Assembly: GCF_028293835.1 (NCBI RefSeq) | Contig: NZ_JAQGNX010000015.1 | Span: 1 to 50,254, forward strand | From: Pseudomonas sp. | Lineage (GTDB): Bacteria > Pseudomonadota > Gammaproteobacteria > Pseudomonadales > Pseudomonadaceae | Direction: 5' to 3' | DNA length: 50,254 nucleotides | Position numbers and translations under genes: made by a program | In this document: piece by piece, positions 26,381-33,978 of the stretch | How the letters are laid out: each line of letters opens with the position of its first letter | Position numbering within the stretch: the first letter of the stretch is position 1 | Notes under the pieces: model-generated | Database searches by the model: none | The model's input: only the letters and a program-made list of their open reading frames with translations | Told to the model about the DNA's origin: nothing

Positions 26381-26438
26381 CAATACAAAGTCCCGTACCC
26401 GATGTCAGTGCAAGCACACCCTACAGGGAGAACGTGTC

Positions 26439-27881
26439 ATGAATGAGCAACGTCCGGCGGGTTATAGCTCACGCCTCTATAACAAAGACCTCGGCCCACT
26501 GCCGCAAACGTGGAATTGGTACAACATTTTTGCCTTCTGGATGAGCGACGTGCACAGCGTTGGCGGCTATGTGTTTGCTTCCAGCTTGTTCGCCCTGGGC
26601 CTGGCCAGTTGGCAAGTACTGATCGCATTGCTGGTCGGCATTTGCTTCATCCAGGTAATCGCCAATTTGATCGCCAAACCCAGCCAACAAGCCGCCGTGC
26701 CCTACCCGGTGATTTGTCGATTGGCGTTCGGCGTGTTTGGCGCAAACATACCGGCAGTGATTCGCGGCCTGATCGCCGTAGCCTGGTATGGCGTGCAAAC
26801 CTATTTGGCGTCCAGCGCGTTGATCATCGTGGTGCTGCGCTTTTTTCCTGAGTTATCTGCCTATCAGCAAATAACCTTTGCCGGACTTTCCTATCTCGGC
26901 TGGTTCGGTTTTCTGACCTTGTGGGTGCTGCAAGCCGTGGTGTTTTGGACCGGCATGGACTCGATCCGTCGCTTCATCGATTGGGCCGGGCCGGCGGTGT
27001 ATGCGGTGATGTTTTTATTGGCGGGCTGGATCGTTTGGCGCGCTGGCTGGAGCAATATAAGTTTCACCCTGGCGGAGAAAAAACTTTCCGGCTGGGAAGC
27101 TTTTGGGCAAACCGTGATGGCGACCGCGCTGGTGGTCTCGTACTTCTCCGGCCCCACACTTAACTTCGGCGATTTCAGCCGTTATGCACGGAGCATGGCG
27201 GACGTGCGCCGAGGTAATTTCTGGGGGCTGCCGGTCAACTTCCTGGCCTTTTCGCTGGTCACGGTGGTGATTGTGTCCGGTACGTTGCCTATCTTTGGCG
27301 AAATGATCCACGATCCGATTGCCACCGTGGCACGTATCGACAACACCACGGCGGTATTGCTCGGCGCCTTTGCTTTTGTAACGGCAACCATTGGCATCAA
27401 TATCGTTGCCAACTTCGTTTCGCCTGCCTTCGATTTCGCCAACGTAGCCCCCAGCAAAATCAGCTGGCGCATGGGCGGCATGATTGCTGCTGTGCTGTCG
27501 GTATTCATCACGCCGTGGAACCTGTTCAATAACCCGGCCGTTATCCACTACACCCTGGACGTACTGGCCGCCTGCATCGGCCCGCTGTTCGGCATTCTGC
27601 TGGTGGATTATTACCTGGTGAAACGTCAGCAGATTGATGTCGACGCGCTGTTCGATGACACGCCGTCCGGGCGCTACTGGTACAGCAACGGCTTTAACTG
27701 GACCGCCATCAATGCATTGATCGCAGCGGGGGTGATTGGTCTGTGCTTCAGCTTCGTGCCGTGGTTCCAACCGATTGCCAACTTTGCCTGGTTCACCGGC
27801 TGCATTCTCGGCGGCGCGTTTTACTACTTGCTCGAACTGCGCTCTCCAGCGGTATTCTCGCCGTCTGGCAGCAGGGCCTGA
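26439..27881 (+). CDS. NCS1-family nucleobase/hydantoin cation symporter
   Basis: A 480-residue inner-membrane protein with about twelve hydrophobic segments and NCS1 features: YNKDLGPLPQTWNWYNIFAFWMSDVH (about 14-39), AWYGVQTYLAS (about 113-123), and WAGPAVYAVMF. NCS1 carriers (e.g. Mhp1, PucI, FurD) take up hydantoins, allantoin, uracil or cytosine with Na+ or H+. The neighbouring divergent racemase favours a hydantoin- or allantoin-like substrate. ATG at 26439 has GGGAG 7 nt upstream; longer in-frame codons are not family-like. Its 3' end overlaps dsbS by 58 nt. Confidence 0.93.
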   Translation: MNEQRPAGYSSRLYNKDLGPLPQTWNWYNIFAFWMSDVHSVGGYVFASSLFALGLASWQVLIALLVGICFIQVIANLIAKPSQQAAVPYPVICRLAFGVFGANIPAVIRGLIAVAWYGVQTYLASSALIIVVLRFFPELSAYQQITFAGLSYLGWFGFLTLWVLQAVVFWTGMDSIRRFIDWAGPAVYAVMFLLAGWIVWRAGWSNISFTLAEKKLSGWEAFGQTVMATALVVSYFSGPTLNFGDFSRYARSMADVRRGNFWGLPVNFLAFSLVTVVIVSGTLPIFGEMIHDPIATVARIDNTTAVLLGAFAFVTATIGINIVANFVSPAFDFANVAPSKISWRMGGMIAAVLSVFITPWNLFNNPAVIHYTLDVLAACIGPLFGILLVDYYLVKRQQIDVDALFDDTPSGRYWYSNGFNWTAINALIAAGVIGLCFSFVPWFQPIANFAWFTGCILGGAFYYLLELRSPAVFSPSGSRA

Positions 27882-29194
27882 GTCCGAAGCGGCAGGTGCA
27901 ATTCGACGCTTAAGCCAAGGACTTGAGTGTCGAACTCAAGTGAGCCCGCACAGCGTTGAACGATGGCCTGGACGATCGCCAGACCCAACCCGCACCCGGC
28001 GCTTTTGCCGTTGCGCCAAAAACGTTGGGTCAGGTGTTTCAGGTCTTCAGGGGCTATACCTGGGCCGTGATCACGCACGCGGAAGCAGGCTTTGTCGGCC
28101 AAGGTTTCAACCTGTAATTCAACCTGGGCATCAGCCGGTGTGTGGTGCAATGCATTGTCCAGCAGGTTGCGCAAACCAGCGACGGCCAACACCGAAGGCA
28201 TCGCCAGACAAGTCGAAGCCAGTCCAGGCGCCAGTTGCAATAGGATACGCTGGGTGCCGCCAGGGCCGGCATCCTGCATCGCCAACCGGGCTACTTCTTC
28301 GGCGCTGTATTGCACGCCATCTTCAAACGACAGACTGCCTTCAACCCTGGCCAGTAATAGCAGTTGCTCCAGGGTGCGGTGCAAGCGGTCTGCGCCCTCC
28401 TCGGCATTGGCCAACGAACGATCCCGTGCCTCGCCTTCGGTCATGCGCGCCACTTGCAAGTGAGTTTTGATTGCGGTCAACGGGCTGCGCAGTTCGTGGG
28501 CCGCGTCGCCGGTCAGACGCCGTTCACGCTCCATCGCCTGGGCAATGCGCTGAAACAGTTGGTTCTGGGTTTCCAACAGCGGCCATAGCTCCCGAGGCAG
28601 GCCCGACACGTCCAGCGGATCTAACGAATCCGCACTGCGCCGACGCAAGGCGTCGCGCATGCGGTTGAGCGGCGCCAGACCCTGCCCTATCCCGCCCCAC
28701 AGCAAGGCGAGGCTGCCCAACAATGCCACGGCCACCGGCACGGAAGCAGCGAACAATATCGAGTATTGCAGGGCCTCGCGCTCGTCCAGGCGGTCGGCTG
28801 TGGTAATCCGCACGTCACCCTGGGTCACGGTGAAAGTGCGCCAACGGTCACCGTTTATCTGTTGGTCACTAAAACCGGATTGTTCGGCATCAAGGGTTTG
28901 ATCGGGATTGGCATGGCTGCGCACCAGCACTTCACCGCGCAGCGAACTGACCTGACATGTCATGCCGCTGGGCATGCCCATTTGTTCAGCGGTCATGGGC
29001 GTGCTGTCGCTTTTGCTGGGCATTGGCATTTGTTCCAGCAGCCCGGCCACCATGTGTGCCGACGCACCCAGACGCGCATCAAGCGACTGCATCATTTGCT
29101 GACGCAAATCACACAGCATCCAAGCGGCCGCCAACGACCAGATCAGCACGAACACCGAGCCGAGAATCAGGCTCAAGCGTAATCGCAAGCTCAT
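27824..29194 (-). CDS. dsbS: Sensor histidine kinase, DsbS type
   Basis: 456 residues. Membrane segments at about 7-28 and 145-167 enclose a periplasmic sensor. It contains a Met-rich loop, MPMPSKSDSTPMTAEQMGM (56-74), and C80, consistent with copper sensing. H234 in DAAHELRSPLTAIK, N348 in RNLLDNALHH, DHGPG (376-380) and GCGLGLAI (401-408) complete the kinase. It is coupled to the response regulator by a 4-nt ATGA overlap. Next to a dsbD-dsbE-dsbG operon this matches the DsbRS system of P. aeruginosa, which reacts to copper; the assignment rests on synteny and features. The C-terminal 19 codons overlap the NCS1 gene. Confidence 0.85.
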   Translation of the reverse strand: MSLRLRLSLILGSVFVLIWSLAAAWMLCDLRQQMMQSLDARLGASAHMVAGLLEQMPMPSKSDSTPMTAEQMGMPSGMTCQVSSLRGEVLVRSHANPDQTLDAEQSGFSDQQINGDRWRTFTVTQGDVRITTADRLDEREALQYSILFAASVPVAVALLGSLALLWGGIGQGLAPLNRMRDALRRRSADSLDPLDVSGLPRELWPLLETQNQLFQRIAQAMERERRLTGDAAHELRSPLTAIKTHLQVARMTEGEARDRSLANAEEGADRLHRTLEQLLLLARVEGSLSFEDGVQYSAEEVARLAMQDAGPGGTQRILLQLAPGLASTCLAMPSVLAVAGLRNLLDNALHHTPADAQVELQVETLADKACFRVRDHGPGIAPEDLKHLTQRFWRNGKSAGCGLGLAIVQAIVQRCAGSLEFDTQVLGLSVELHLPLRTQALLPDGENTAGERSSSK

Positions 29195-29883
29195 GGCGGC
29201 GATCCGGGCGAAGTGTTCGCGGCGTCGGCGGGGCCTAAGCGATAGCCCACGCCGCGTACGGTTTCGACGATGGTCGCGCCGAGCTTGCGGCGCAGATTGA
29301 AGATATGAACGTTGAGCGCATTACTTTCTACTTCATCGCCAACACCGTAGACGCTGTCTTTCAATTGGTCGCTGGACAGCACCCTTGCGCGACTGTGCAG
29401 CAGCGCATGCAGCAACGATTGCTCACGCCGCGAAAGGTCCACCACGCGACCGGCCAACAGGGTTTCGCGGCTGCTGGGGTCATAACTCAGGCTGCCATGT
29501 ACGATGAGATTCACCGAGCGCCCGGCCACTCGACGAATCAGCGTGTGCAAGCGCGCGCTGAGTTCACGCAGGTCAAAGGGTTTGAGCAGGTAGTCATCGG
29601 CTCCGGACTGCAAACCGGCAACCCGATCGGTCACGCTGTCACGGGCGGTAAGAATCAGTACCGGGAGTTGCAGACCGTTCTGACGCAAATCCCGCAGCAG
29701 CTTCAAGCCATCTTCATCGGGAAGACCGAGGTCCAGAACCATCACATCGAAGTGCGCCACCCGCACCATCGCCCGCGCAGCCGCCGCTGTGGCCACATGA
29801 TCCACTGTCAAGCCCTGGGCATTGAGGCCGGCGACAATGCCGCTGGCAATCAGGTCATCGTCTTCGCAGAGCAATACGTGCAT
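29191..29883 (-). CDS. dsbR: OmpR-family response regulator, DsbR type
   Basis: 230 residues. Receiver domain with E7/D8/D9, phospho-acceptor D51 (VMVLDLGLP), T79 and K101 (LLKPFDL); winged helix C-terminus (about 125-215) with SRREQSLLHALLHSR and IETVRGVGYRLG-type end (VETVRGVGYRLG). It is the QseB/PmrA-like class, consistent with the direct repeats upstream of dsbD. ATG at 29883. Transcribed away from the dsbD operon and co-transcribed with dsbS (4-nt overlap). Confidence 0.9.
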   Translation of the reverse strand: MHVLLCEDDDLIASGIVAGLNAQGLTVDHVATAAAARAMVRVAHFDVMVLDLGLPDEDGLKLLRDLRQNGLQLPVLILTARDSVTDRVAGLQSGADDYLLKPFDLRELSARLHTLIRRVAGRSVNLIVHGSLSYDPSSRETLLAGRVVDLSRREQSLLHALLHSRARVLSSDQLKDSVYGVGDEVESNALNVHIFNLRRKLGATIVETVRGVGYRLGPADAANTSPGSPP

Positions 29884-30028
29884 GGGTGGCGGCTCGGGAA
29901 AATGGGCTATTGAAACGGGTGAAGATTAAGAGGGGATTATGCCCCGTTTTCGACGCCGCACTGTGGCGCGGCGCGCGGGATCCTTGTCGGGCGGTTTAAA
30001 AATCCGGGTTGGCCTGATGCTATGCCTA

Positions 30029-30045
30029 TTAATCCTCGGTTAATC
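30029..30045. promoter_or_regulatory. Direct repeat, candidate DsbR box
   Basis: TTAATC, 5 nt (CTCGG), TTAATC: an 11-bp-period direct repeat of the PmrA/QseB type, 49 nt before the dsbD start codon. As I recall, the published DsbR motif is TTA-N8-TTAA, which this matches exactly at 30029-30043, but I could not verify that citation here. Confidence 0.65.
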
Positions 30046-30093
30046 GACACCCTGCATTCTTGCGTGCCTCGACTTTGGACAGTAAGGCTTTCG

Positions 30094-31623
30094 ATGCGTA
30101 TTTTCTGGTTGTTCATCTTTCTGTTAGTACCCGGGCTGGCTCAGGCTTTGCCCGCCAGCGACCCGTTTAAACAGGCTGATTTTCTGCCGGTAGCGCAAGC
30201 ATTCTCTTTCACTTCCGAGAAGTTGACGTCGGGCGAAACCCGGCTGCAATGGCAGATCAGCGACGGTTATTACCTGTATCAACAGCGATTGAAGTTCGAC
30301 GGACTCTCTGGGCAGAACACGCCCCAGCTGCCTGACGGCGAGGCCCACTCCGACGAATTTTTCGGCGAGCAAAAGGTCTATCGGCACTCGCTGGAATTGC
30401 TGATTCCCGCTGCGGCCAACGGGCAAGTAAAGATCGGCTGGCAAGGCTGCGCCGATGCCGGACTCTGTTACCCGCCCCAGAGCACAATGTTGAATCTGGG
30501 CGGCAGCAGCGCCACGCCTGTCGTGGATCAAGCTCAGGATCAAGCGTTGGCCAGTTCCCTGCAACGGCGGTCGCCTGGCTGGAGTCTGTTGGTTTTCTTC
30601 GGGCTGGGTTTGCTGCTGGCCTTCACCCCCTGTTCTCTGCCTATGCTGCCGATTCTGGCCGGTGTCGTGGTGGGCAGCGGTGCGAGTATGAAGCGCGGCG
30701 TGCTGCTGGCGGGCATCTATGTGCTGAGCATGGCGTCGATCTATGCCGGGCTGGGCGTGCTGGCGGCGTTGCTGGGCGGCAATTTGCAAGCCGTTCTGCA
30801 ACAGCCCTGGCTGCTTGGCAGTTTCGCCGCGTTGTTCGTGGTGCTGTCGCTGCCGATGTTTGGCTTGTTCGAATTGCAGTTGCCGGCGTTTTTGCGTGAT
30901 CGACTGGCAAATACCGGACCGCAACAGGGTGGCGGCAGTTTGGTCGGCGCGGGTGTGTTGGGGGCGTTATCCGGGTTGATGGTCGGGCCCTGCATGACCG
31001 CGCCGCTGGCCGGTGCCCTGCTCTATATTGCACAAAGCGGCAACGCACTGCTTGGCGGTTTGGTGTTGTTCGCCATGGGCTTGGGCATTGGCGTACCACT
31101 GTTGTTGCTGGTGACCGTGGGTAATCGATTCATGCCCAAGCCGGGGCCGTGGATGAATCGGGTAAAGAAATTGTTTGGCGTGCTGCTTCTCGGTACTGCG
31201 CTGTTCATTGCATGGCCGCTGTTGAATACATCAGGGCGCTCAGCGCCAGGACACGATTCGTTTCTGACGATCACTGAGCCCGCCGTGTTGCAGCAAGAGC
31301 TCGACGCCGCCAAGGCACAAGGACAATGGGTATTGGTTGATTACTATGCCGACTGGTGTGTGTCCTGCAAGATCATGGAGAAACAGGTGTTTGCCAAGCC
31401 CGACGTCCAATATGCGTTGGAACGTGTGCGCTTGTTGCGTCTGGACGTGACCGCTGACTCCGAGGCCAGCCGTCAACTGCTGAGTCGTTACAACGTGCCT
31501 GGACCGCCGAGCCTGATCTGGGTTGGCCCCAACGGTGAAGAACGGCGTGACCGGCGTATTACCGGTGAAATTGATGCGGAGACTTTTCTGCAGCATTGGA
31601 AAACTACCCAGGGGCGAGGCTGA
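30094..31623 (+). CDS. dsbD: Thiol:disulfide interchange protein DsbD (DsbD2 type)
   Basis: A 509-residue inner-membrane protein that passes electrons from cytoplasmic thioredoxin to periplasmic thiol proteins. Signal peptide about 1-18 (MRIFWLFIFLLVPGLAQA). The alpha domain has C119/C125 (GCADAGLC). The membrane core has C180 (FTPCSLPML) and C300 (VGPCMTAPL). The gamma thioredoxin domain has C422/C425 (DWCVSC). ATG at 30094 follows AAGG and begins the signal peptide; upstream in-frame codons would run through the DsbR box. First gene of the operon with the TlpA-like and DsbG genes. Confidence 0.95.
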   Translation: MRIFWLFIFLLVPGLAQALPASDPFKQADFLPVAQAFSFTSEKLTSGETRLQWQISDGYYLYQQRLKFDGLSGQNTPQLPDGEAHSDEFFGEQKVYRHSLELLIPAAANGQVKIGWQGCADAGLCYPPQSTMLNLGGSSATPVVDQAQDQALASSLQRRSPGWSLLVFFGLGLLLAFTPCSLPMLPILAGVVVGSGASMKRGVLLAGIYVLSMASIYAGLGVLAALLGGNLQAVLQQPWLLGSFAALFVVLSLPMFGLFELQLPAFLRDRLANTGPQQGGGSLVGAGVLGALSGLMVGPCMTAPLAGALLYIAQSGNALLGGLVLFAMGLGIGVPLLLLVTVGNRFMPKPGPWMNRVKKLFGVLLLGTALFIAWPLLNTSGRSAPGHDSFLTITEPAVLQQELDAAKAQGQWVLVDYYADWCVSCKIMEKQVFAKPDVQYALERVRLLRLDVTADSEASRQLLSRYNVPGPPSLIWVGPNGEERRDRRITGEIDAETFLQHWKTTQGRG

Positions 31624-32450
31624 TGCTGAGTTTTTTGATCGGCCCTTTCGCCTTGGCCTTGAATCATCTGCTGTTATTCCTCGCGCTGGGGTTGGCGACA
31701 CTAGTCGGCTGGTTAGCGGCTAATCGCGGCGGCTCGGCCCCTGGCTCGACAGTGTTCAACCTGTTCTTGCTGGGGTTGTTCACGGCGCGGATTGGCTTCG
31801 TGATCAGTTACTGGCCACAGTTTCGCGGCGAGCCGTGGCAGATAATCGACATCCGCGACGGTGGTTTTCTGATCTGGCCGGGGGTGCTGGCGGTCGTTGC
31901 CGGTGGCGTATGGCGCGCCTGGCGCCAACCGGAAATGCGCCGGACTTTGGGGCTTGGGATCGGCAGCGGTTTGTTGTTCTGGTTGCTGGCGAACATGGGC
32001 GCGGGCATCTACGAGAACAATGCGCAGCTGCCAGCGCTGACCTTGCGCAACGCAGCCGGTGAGTCGGTGCAATTGTCGGATTACCGGGGCAAAAATCTGG
32101 TGATCAATTTATGGGCGACCTGGTGCCCACCCTGCCGCCGAGAAATGCCGGTGCTGGAAAAGGCGCAGAACGAACGCGACGACGTGGTTTTTCTGTTCGT
32201 GAATCAAGCCGAAAGCCCCCAGACCGTCAGCACCTTCATCGCCCAACAGCGTCTGAATCTACGTAATGTGTTGTTTGATGGCGGCGGCCAACTGGCGCAA
32301 CACGTCGGCACCATGGCCTTGCCAACCACGGTTTTTTATAAGGCTGACGGCCGACTGCTCGGTAGCCATCTGGGCGAACTGTCCAACGCCAGCCTGACCC
32401 ATTTGCTCGACAGTTTCGACTCTTCTTTACGTCCAAGGACAACACCATGA
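31623..32450 (+). CDS. Membrane-bound TlpA/DsbE-like protein with Lgt-like N-terminus
   Basis: 275 residues. The N-terminal half (about 1-130) has several membrane segments resembling part of prolipoprotein diacylglyceryl transferase: IGPFALALNHLLLFLALG and TARIGFVISYWPQFRGEPWQIIDIRDGGFLIWPG. The C-terminal half (about 132-275) is a thioredoxin domain with C168/C171 in ATWCPPC and the cis-Pro region MALPTTVFY, as in TlpA/DsbE. Start codon overlaps the dsbD stop as TGATG and the end overlaps dsbG by 4 nt, so all three are translationally coupled. It probably reduces periplasmic disulfides at the expense of DsbD. Confidence 0.88.
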   Translation: MLSFLIGPFALALNHLLLFLALGLATLVGWLAANRGGSAPGSTVFNLFLLGLFTARIGFVISYWPQFRGEPWQIIDIRDGGFLIWPGVLAVVAGGVWRAWRQPEMRRTLGLGIGSGLLFWLLANMGAGIYENNAQLPALTLRNAAGESVQLSDYRGKNLVINLWATWCPPCRREMPVLEKAQNERDDVVFLFVNQAESPQTVSTFIAQQRLNLRNVLFDGGGQLAQHVGTMALPTTVFYKADGRLLGSHLGELSNASLTHLLDSFDSSLRPRTTP

Positions 32451-33214
32451 CTGTTTCTCGCCCCCTGTTAGTCGCGGCCATCGGCCTGATCGCCCTGCAA
32501 AATTCGCTGCTGCATGCCGAAGAGCTGCCGTCCGCGATCAAGGCAATGGAAAGCAAAGGCGCGAAAATCGCCGGCAGTTTCGATGCGCCCGATGGGTTGC
32601 GTGGCTATGCCGCGGAGTATCAAAACCACGGCATTGCGCTGTACCTGACGGCAGACCGCAAGCATGTATTGGTGGGTAATTTGTACGACGAACAAGGCAA
32701 CGATTTGAGTAAAGGGCCGTTGGACACCCTGGTTTACGCGCCGATGGCGAAGGAAGTCTGGGCGAAGATGGAAAACAGCGCCTGGATCGCTGACGGCAGC
32801 AAAACCGCACCTCGCGTGGTGTACCTGTTCAGCGATCCGAACTGCCCGTACTGCAACATGTTTTGGGAACAGGCGCGACCGTGGGTGAACTCCGGCAAAG
32901 TGCAGCTGCGGCACATAATGGTCGGCATCATCAGCGAAACCAGCCCGGCCAAAGCCGCCGCACTGCTGGCTGACAAATCCCCCGAAAACGCGTTGCAAGC
33001 CCACGAAAAGGCCGGGAAGAGCAGCTCATTGAAACCGCTGGCCAATATTCCAAAAGACATACAGACCAAGCTGGATGACAACCAGCAATTGATGACCGAC
33101 CTGGGATTATCAGCAACGCCCTCGATTTTCTACCTGGACGACCAAGGCCACATGCAACAGCAACAGGGCGCCCCTCGGCCAGAGATGCTGCAGAAGATAT
33201 TAGGATTGAAATAA
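32447..33214 (+). CDS. dsbG: Thiol:disulfide isomerase/chaperone DsbG
   Basis: A 255-residue periplasmic protein. Signal peptide about 1-24 (cleavage near LLHAEE). The N-terminal dimerisation domain (about 25-110) and the thioredoxin domain with CxxC C133/C136 in DPNCPYC, and the cis-Pro segment ATPSIFYLDDQG near 218-229. DsbG protects sulfenylated cysteines and isomerises disulfides, kept reduced by DsbD. Its start overlaps the preceding gene by 4 nt. Expected to be induced with dsbD under control of DsbRS. Confidence 0.93.
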   Translation: MTVSRPLLVAAIGLIALQNSLLHAEELPSAIKAMESKGAKIAGSFDAPDGLRGYAAEYQNHGIALYLTADRKHVLVGNLYDEQGNDLSKGPLDTLVYAPMAKEVWAKMENSAWIADGSKTAPRVVYLFSDPNCPYCNMFWEQARPWVNSGKVQLRHIMVGIISETSPAKAAALLADKSPENALQAHEKAGKSSSLKPLANIPKDIQTKLDDNQQLMTDLGLSATPSIFYLDDQGHMQQQQGAPRPEMLQKILGLK

Positions 33215-33223
33215 GGGGTTATC

Positions 33224-33255
33224 TGCCCAGCCGCATTGATGAGTTTGGCTGGGCA
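33224..33255 (+). terminator. Hairpin after dsbG
   Basis: TGCCCAGCC (33224-33232) pairs with GGCTGGGCA (33247-33255) around a 14-nt loop, 10 nt after the dsbG stop. No T-run follows, so it may be a weak or Rho-assisted terminator. Confidence 0.5.
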
Positions 33256-33366
33256 CTCGATCTGACCGGCGGAACGTGGAACCTCAAATGAATGCTGCGG
33301 CACGTTGTGTATCCATGACAAAATTATGCCCAGCATTTTATAGAGCCACGCTCGGGAGCCCCGGCA

Positions 33367-33945
33367 ATGCGTTACTCGGAAGACCATAAAGCCCAAACCC
33401 ACCAACGAATCATCAACGAGGCCTCTGCGCGTTTTCGCCGCGATGGCATTGGCGCAACTGGCTTGCAACCGCTGATGAAAGCGTTGGGGCTGACCCACGG
33501 CGGCTTTTATGCTCACTTCAAGTCCAAAGACGACTTGGTGGAGAAGTCTCTGCGCCAAGCGGTGGATACTCTTGCCACTCATTGCGATGGTTTGTTCGGG
33601 CAAGCCGATGAACCGTTGGCAGGGTTCATCGATCACTATTTATCCGCCGCGCATCGCGCCTCACCTGCCCAAGGCTGCCCATTGCCGACGATGTCTGCGG
33701 AGCTGGGACAACGCGGTCAGGCCAGTGCGATCACCGACGAAGTAATCAACAACCGTTTACGCGCAATCGAGAAGGGCTTGCCCGACACCCAAGCGCAGAT
33801 TTCAGAGCTAAGCACGGTGATGTTGTCGGCATTGGTCGGCGCAATTGTCTTATCACGCAGCGCCCTCGACCCTGCGCTGTCCGACCGGATTCTTGACGAC
33901 ACCCGGGAATGGTTGAAGCAGCAGACGAAAGACCAGAGTCGTTGA
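33367..33945 (+). CDS. TetR-family transcriptional regulator
   Basis: 192 residues. The N-terminal helix-turn-helix runs about 14-55 (RIINEASARFRRDGIGATGLQPLMKALGLTHGGFYAHFKSKDDLV), the typical TetR signature. The C-terminal ligand domain contains CPLPTMSAELGQRG, a motif frequent in this subgroup. No ligand can be read. It stands alone: 151 nt after dsbG on the same strand, and convergent with the FabF-like gene. No palindrome was seen directly upstream of it. Whether it controls the fabF/SDR pair is unproven. Confidence 0.9.
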   Translation: MRYSEDHKAQTHQRIINEASARFRRDGIGATGLQPLMKALGLTHGGFYAHFKSKDDLVEKSLRQAVDTLATHCDGLFGQADEPLAGFIDHYLSAAHRASPAQGCPLPTMSAELGQRGQASAITDEVINNRLRAIEKGLPDTQAQISELSTVMLSALVGAIVLSRSALDPALSDRILDDTREWLKQQTKDQSR

Positions 33946-33978
33946 ATAGTGTTTGTAGGACCGAGATCCTGAACCCGG

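Larger units (their letters stand above)
26103..26438. other. Divergent regulatory region (336 nt), racemase and NCS1 permease
   Basis: No gene is supportable here. It carries two GTATAC-centred sites (26138-26147 and 26371-26380) near each divergent gene, and a GGGAG ribosome-binding site before the permease. The middle is G+C-rich without recognisable elements. Confidence 0.6.

Noticed and set aside
30022..30093. A longer start for DsbD at 30022
   Set aside because: It would put 24 residues before a proper signal peptide and run through the TTAATC operator repeat.
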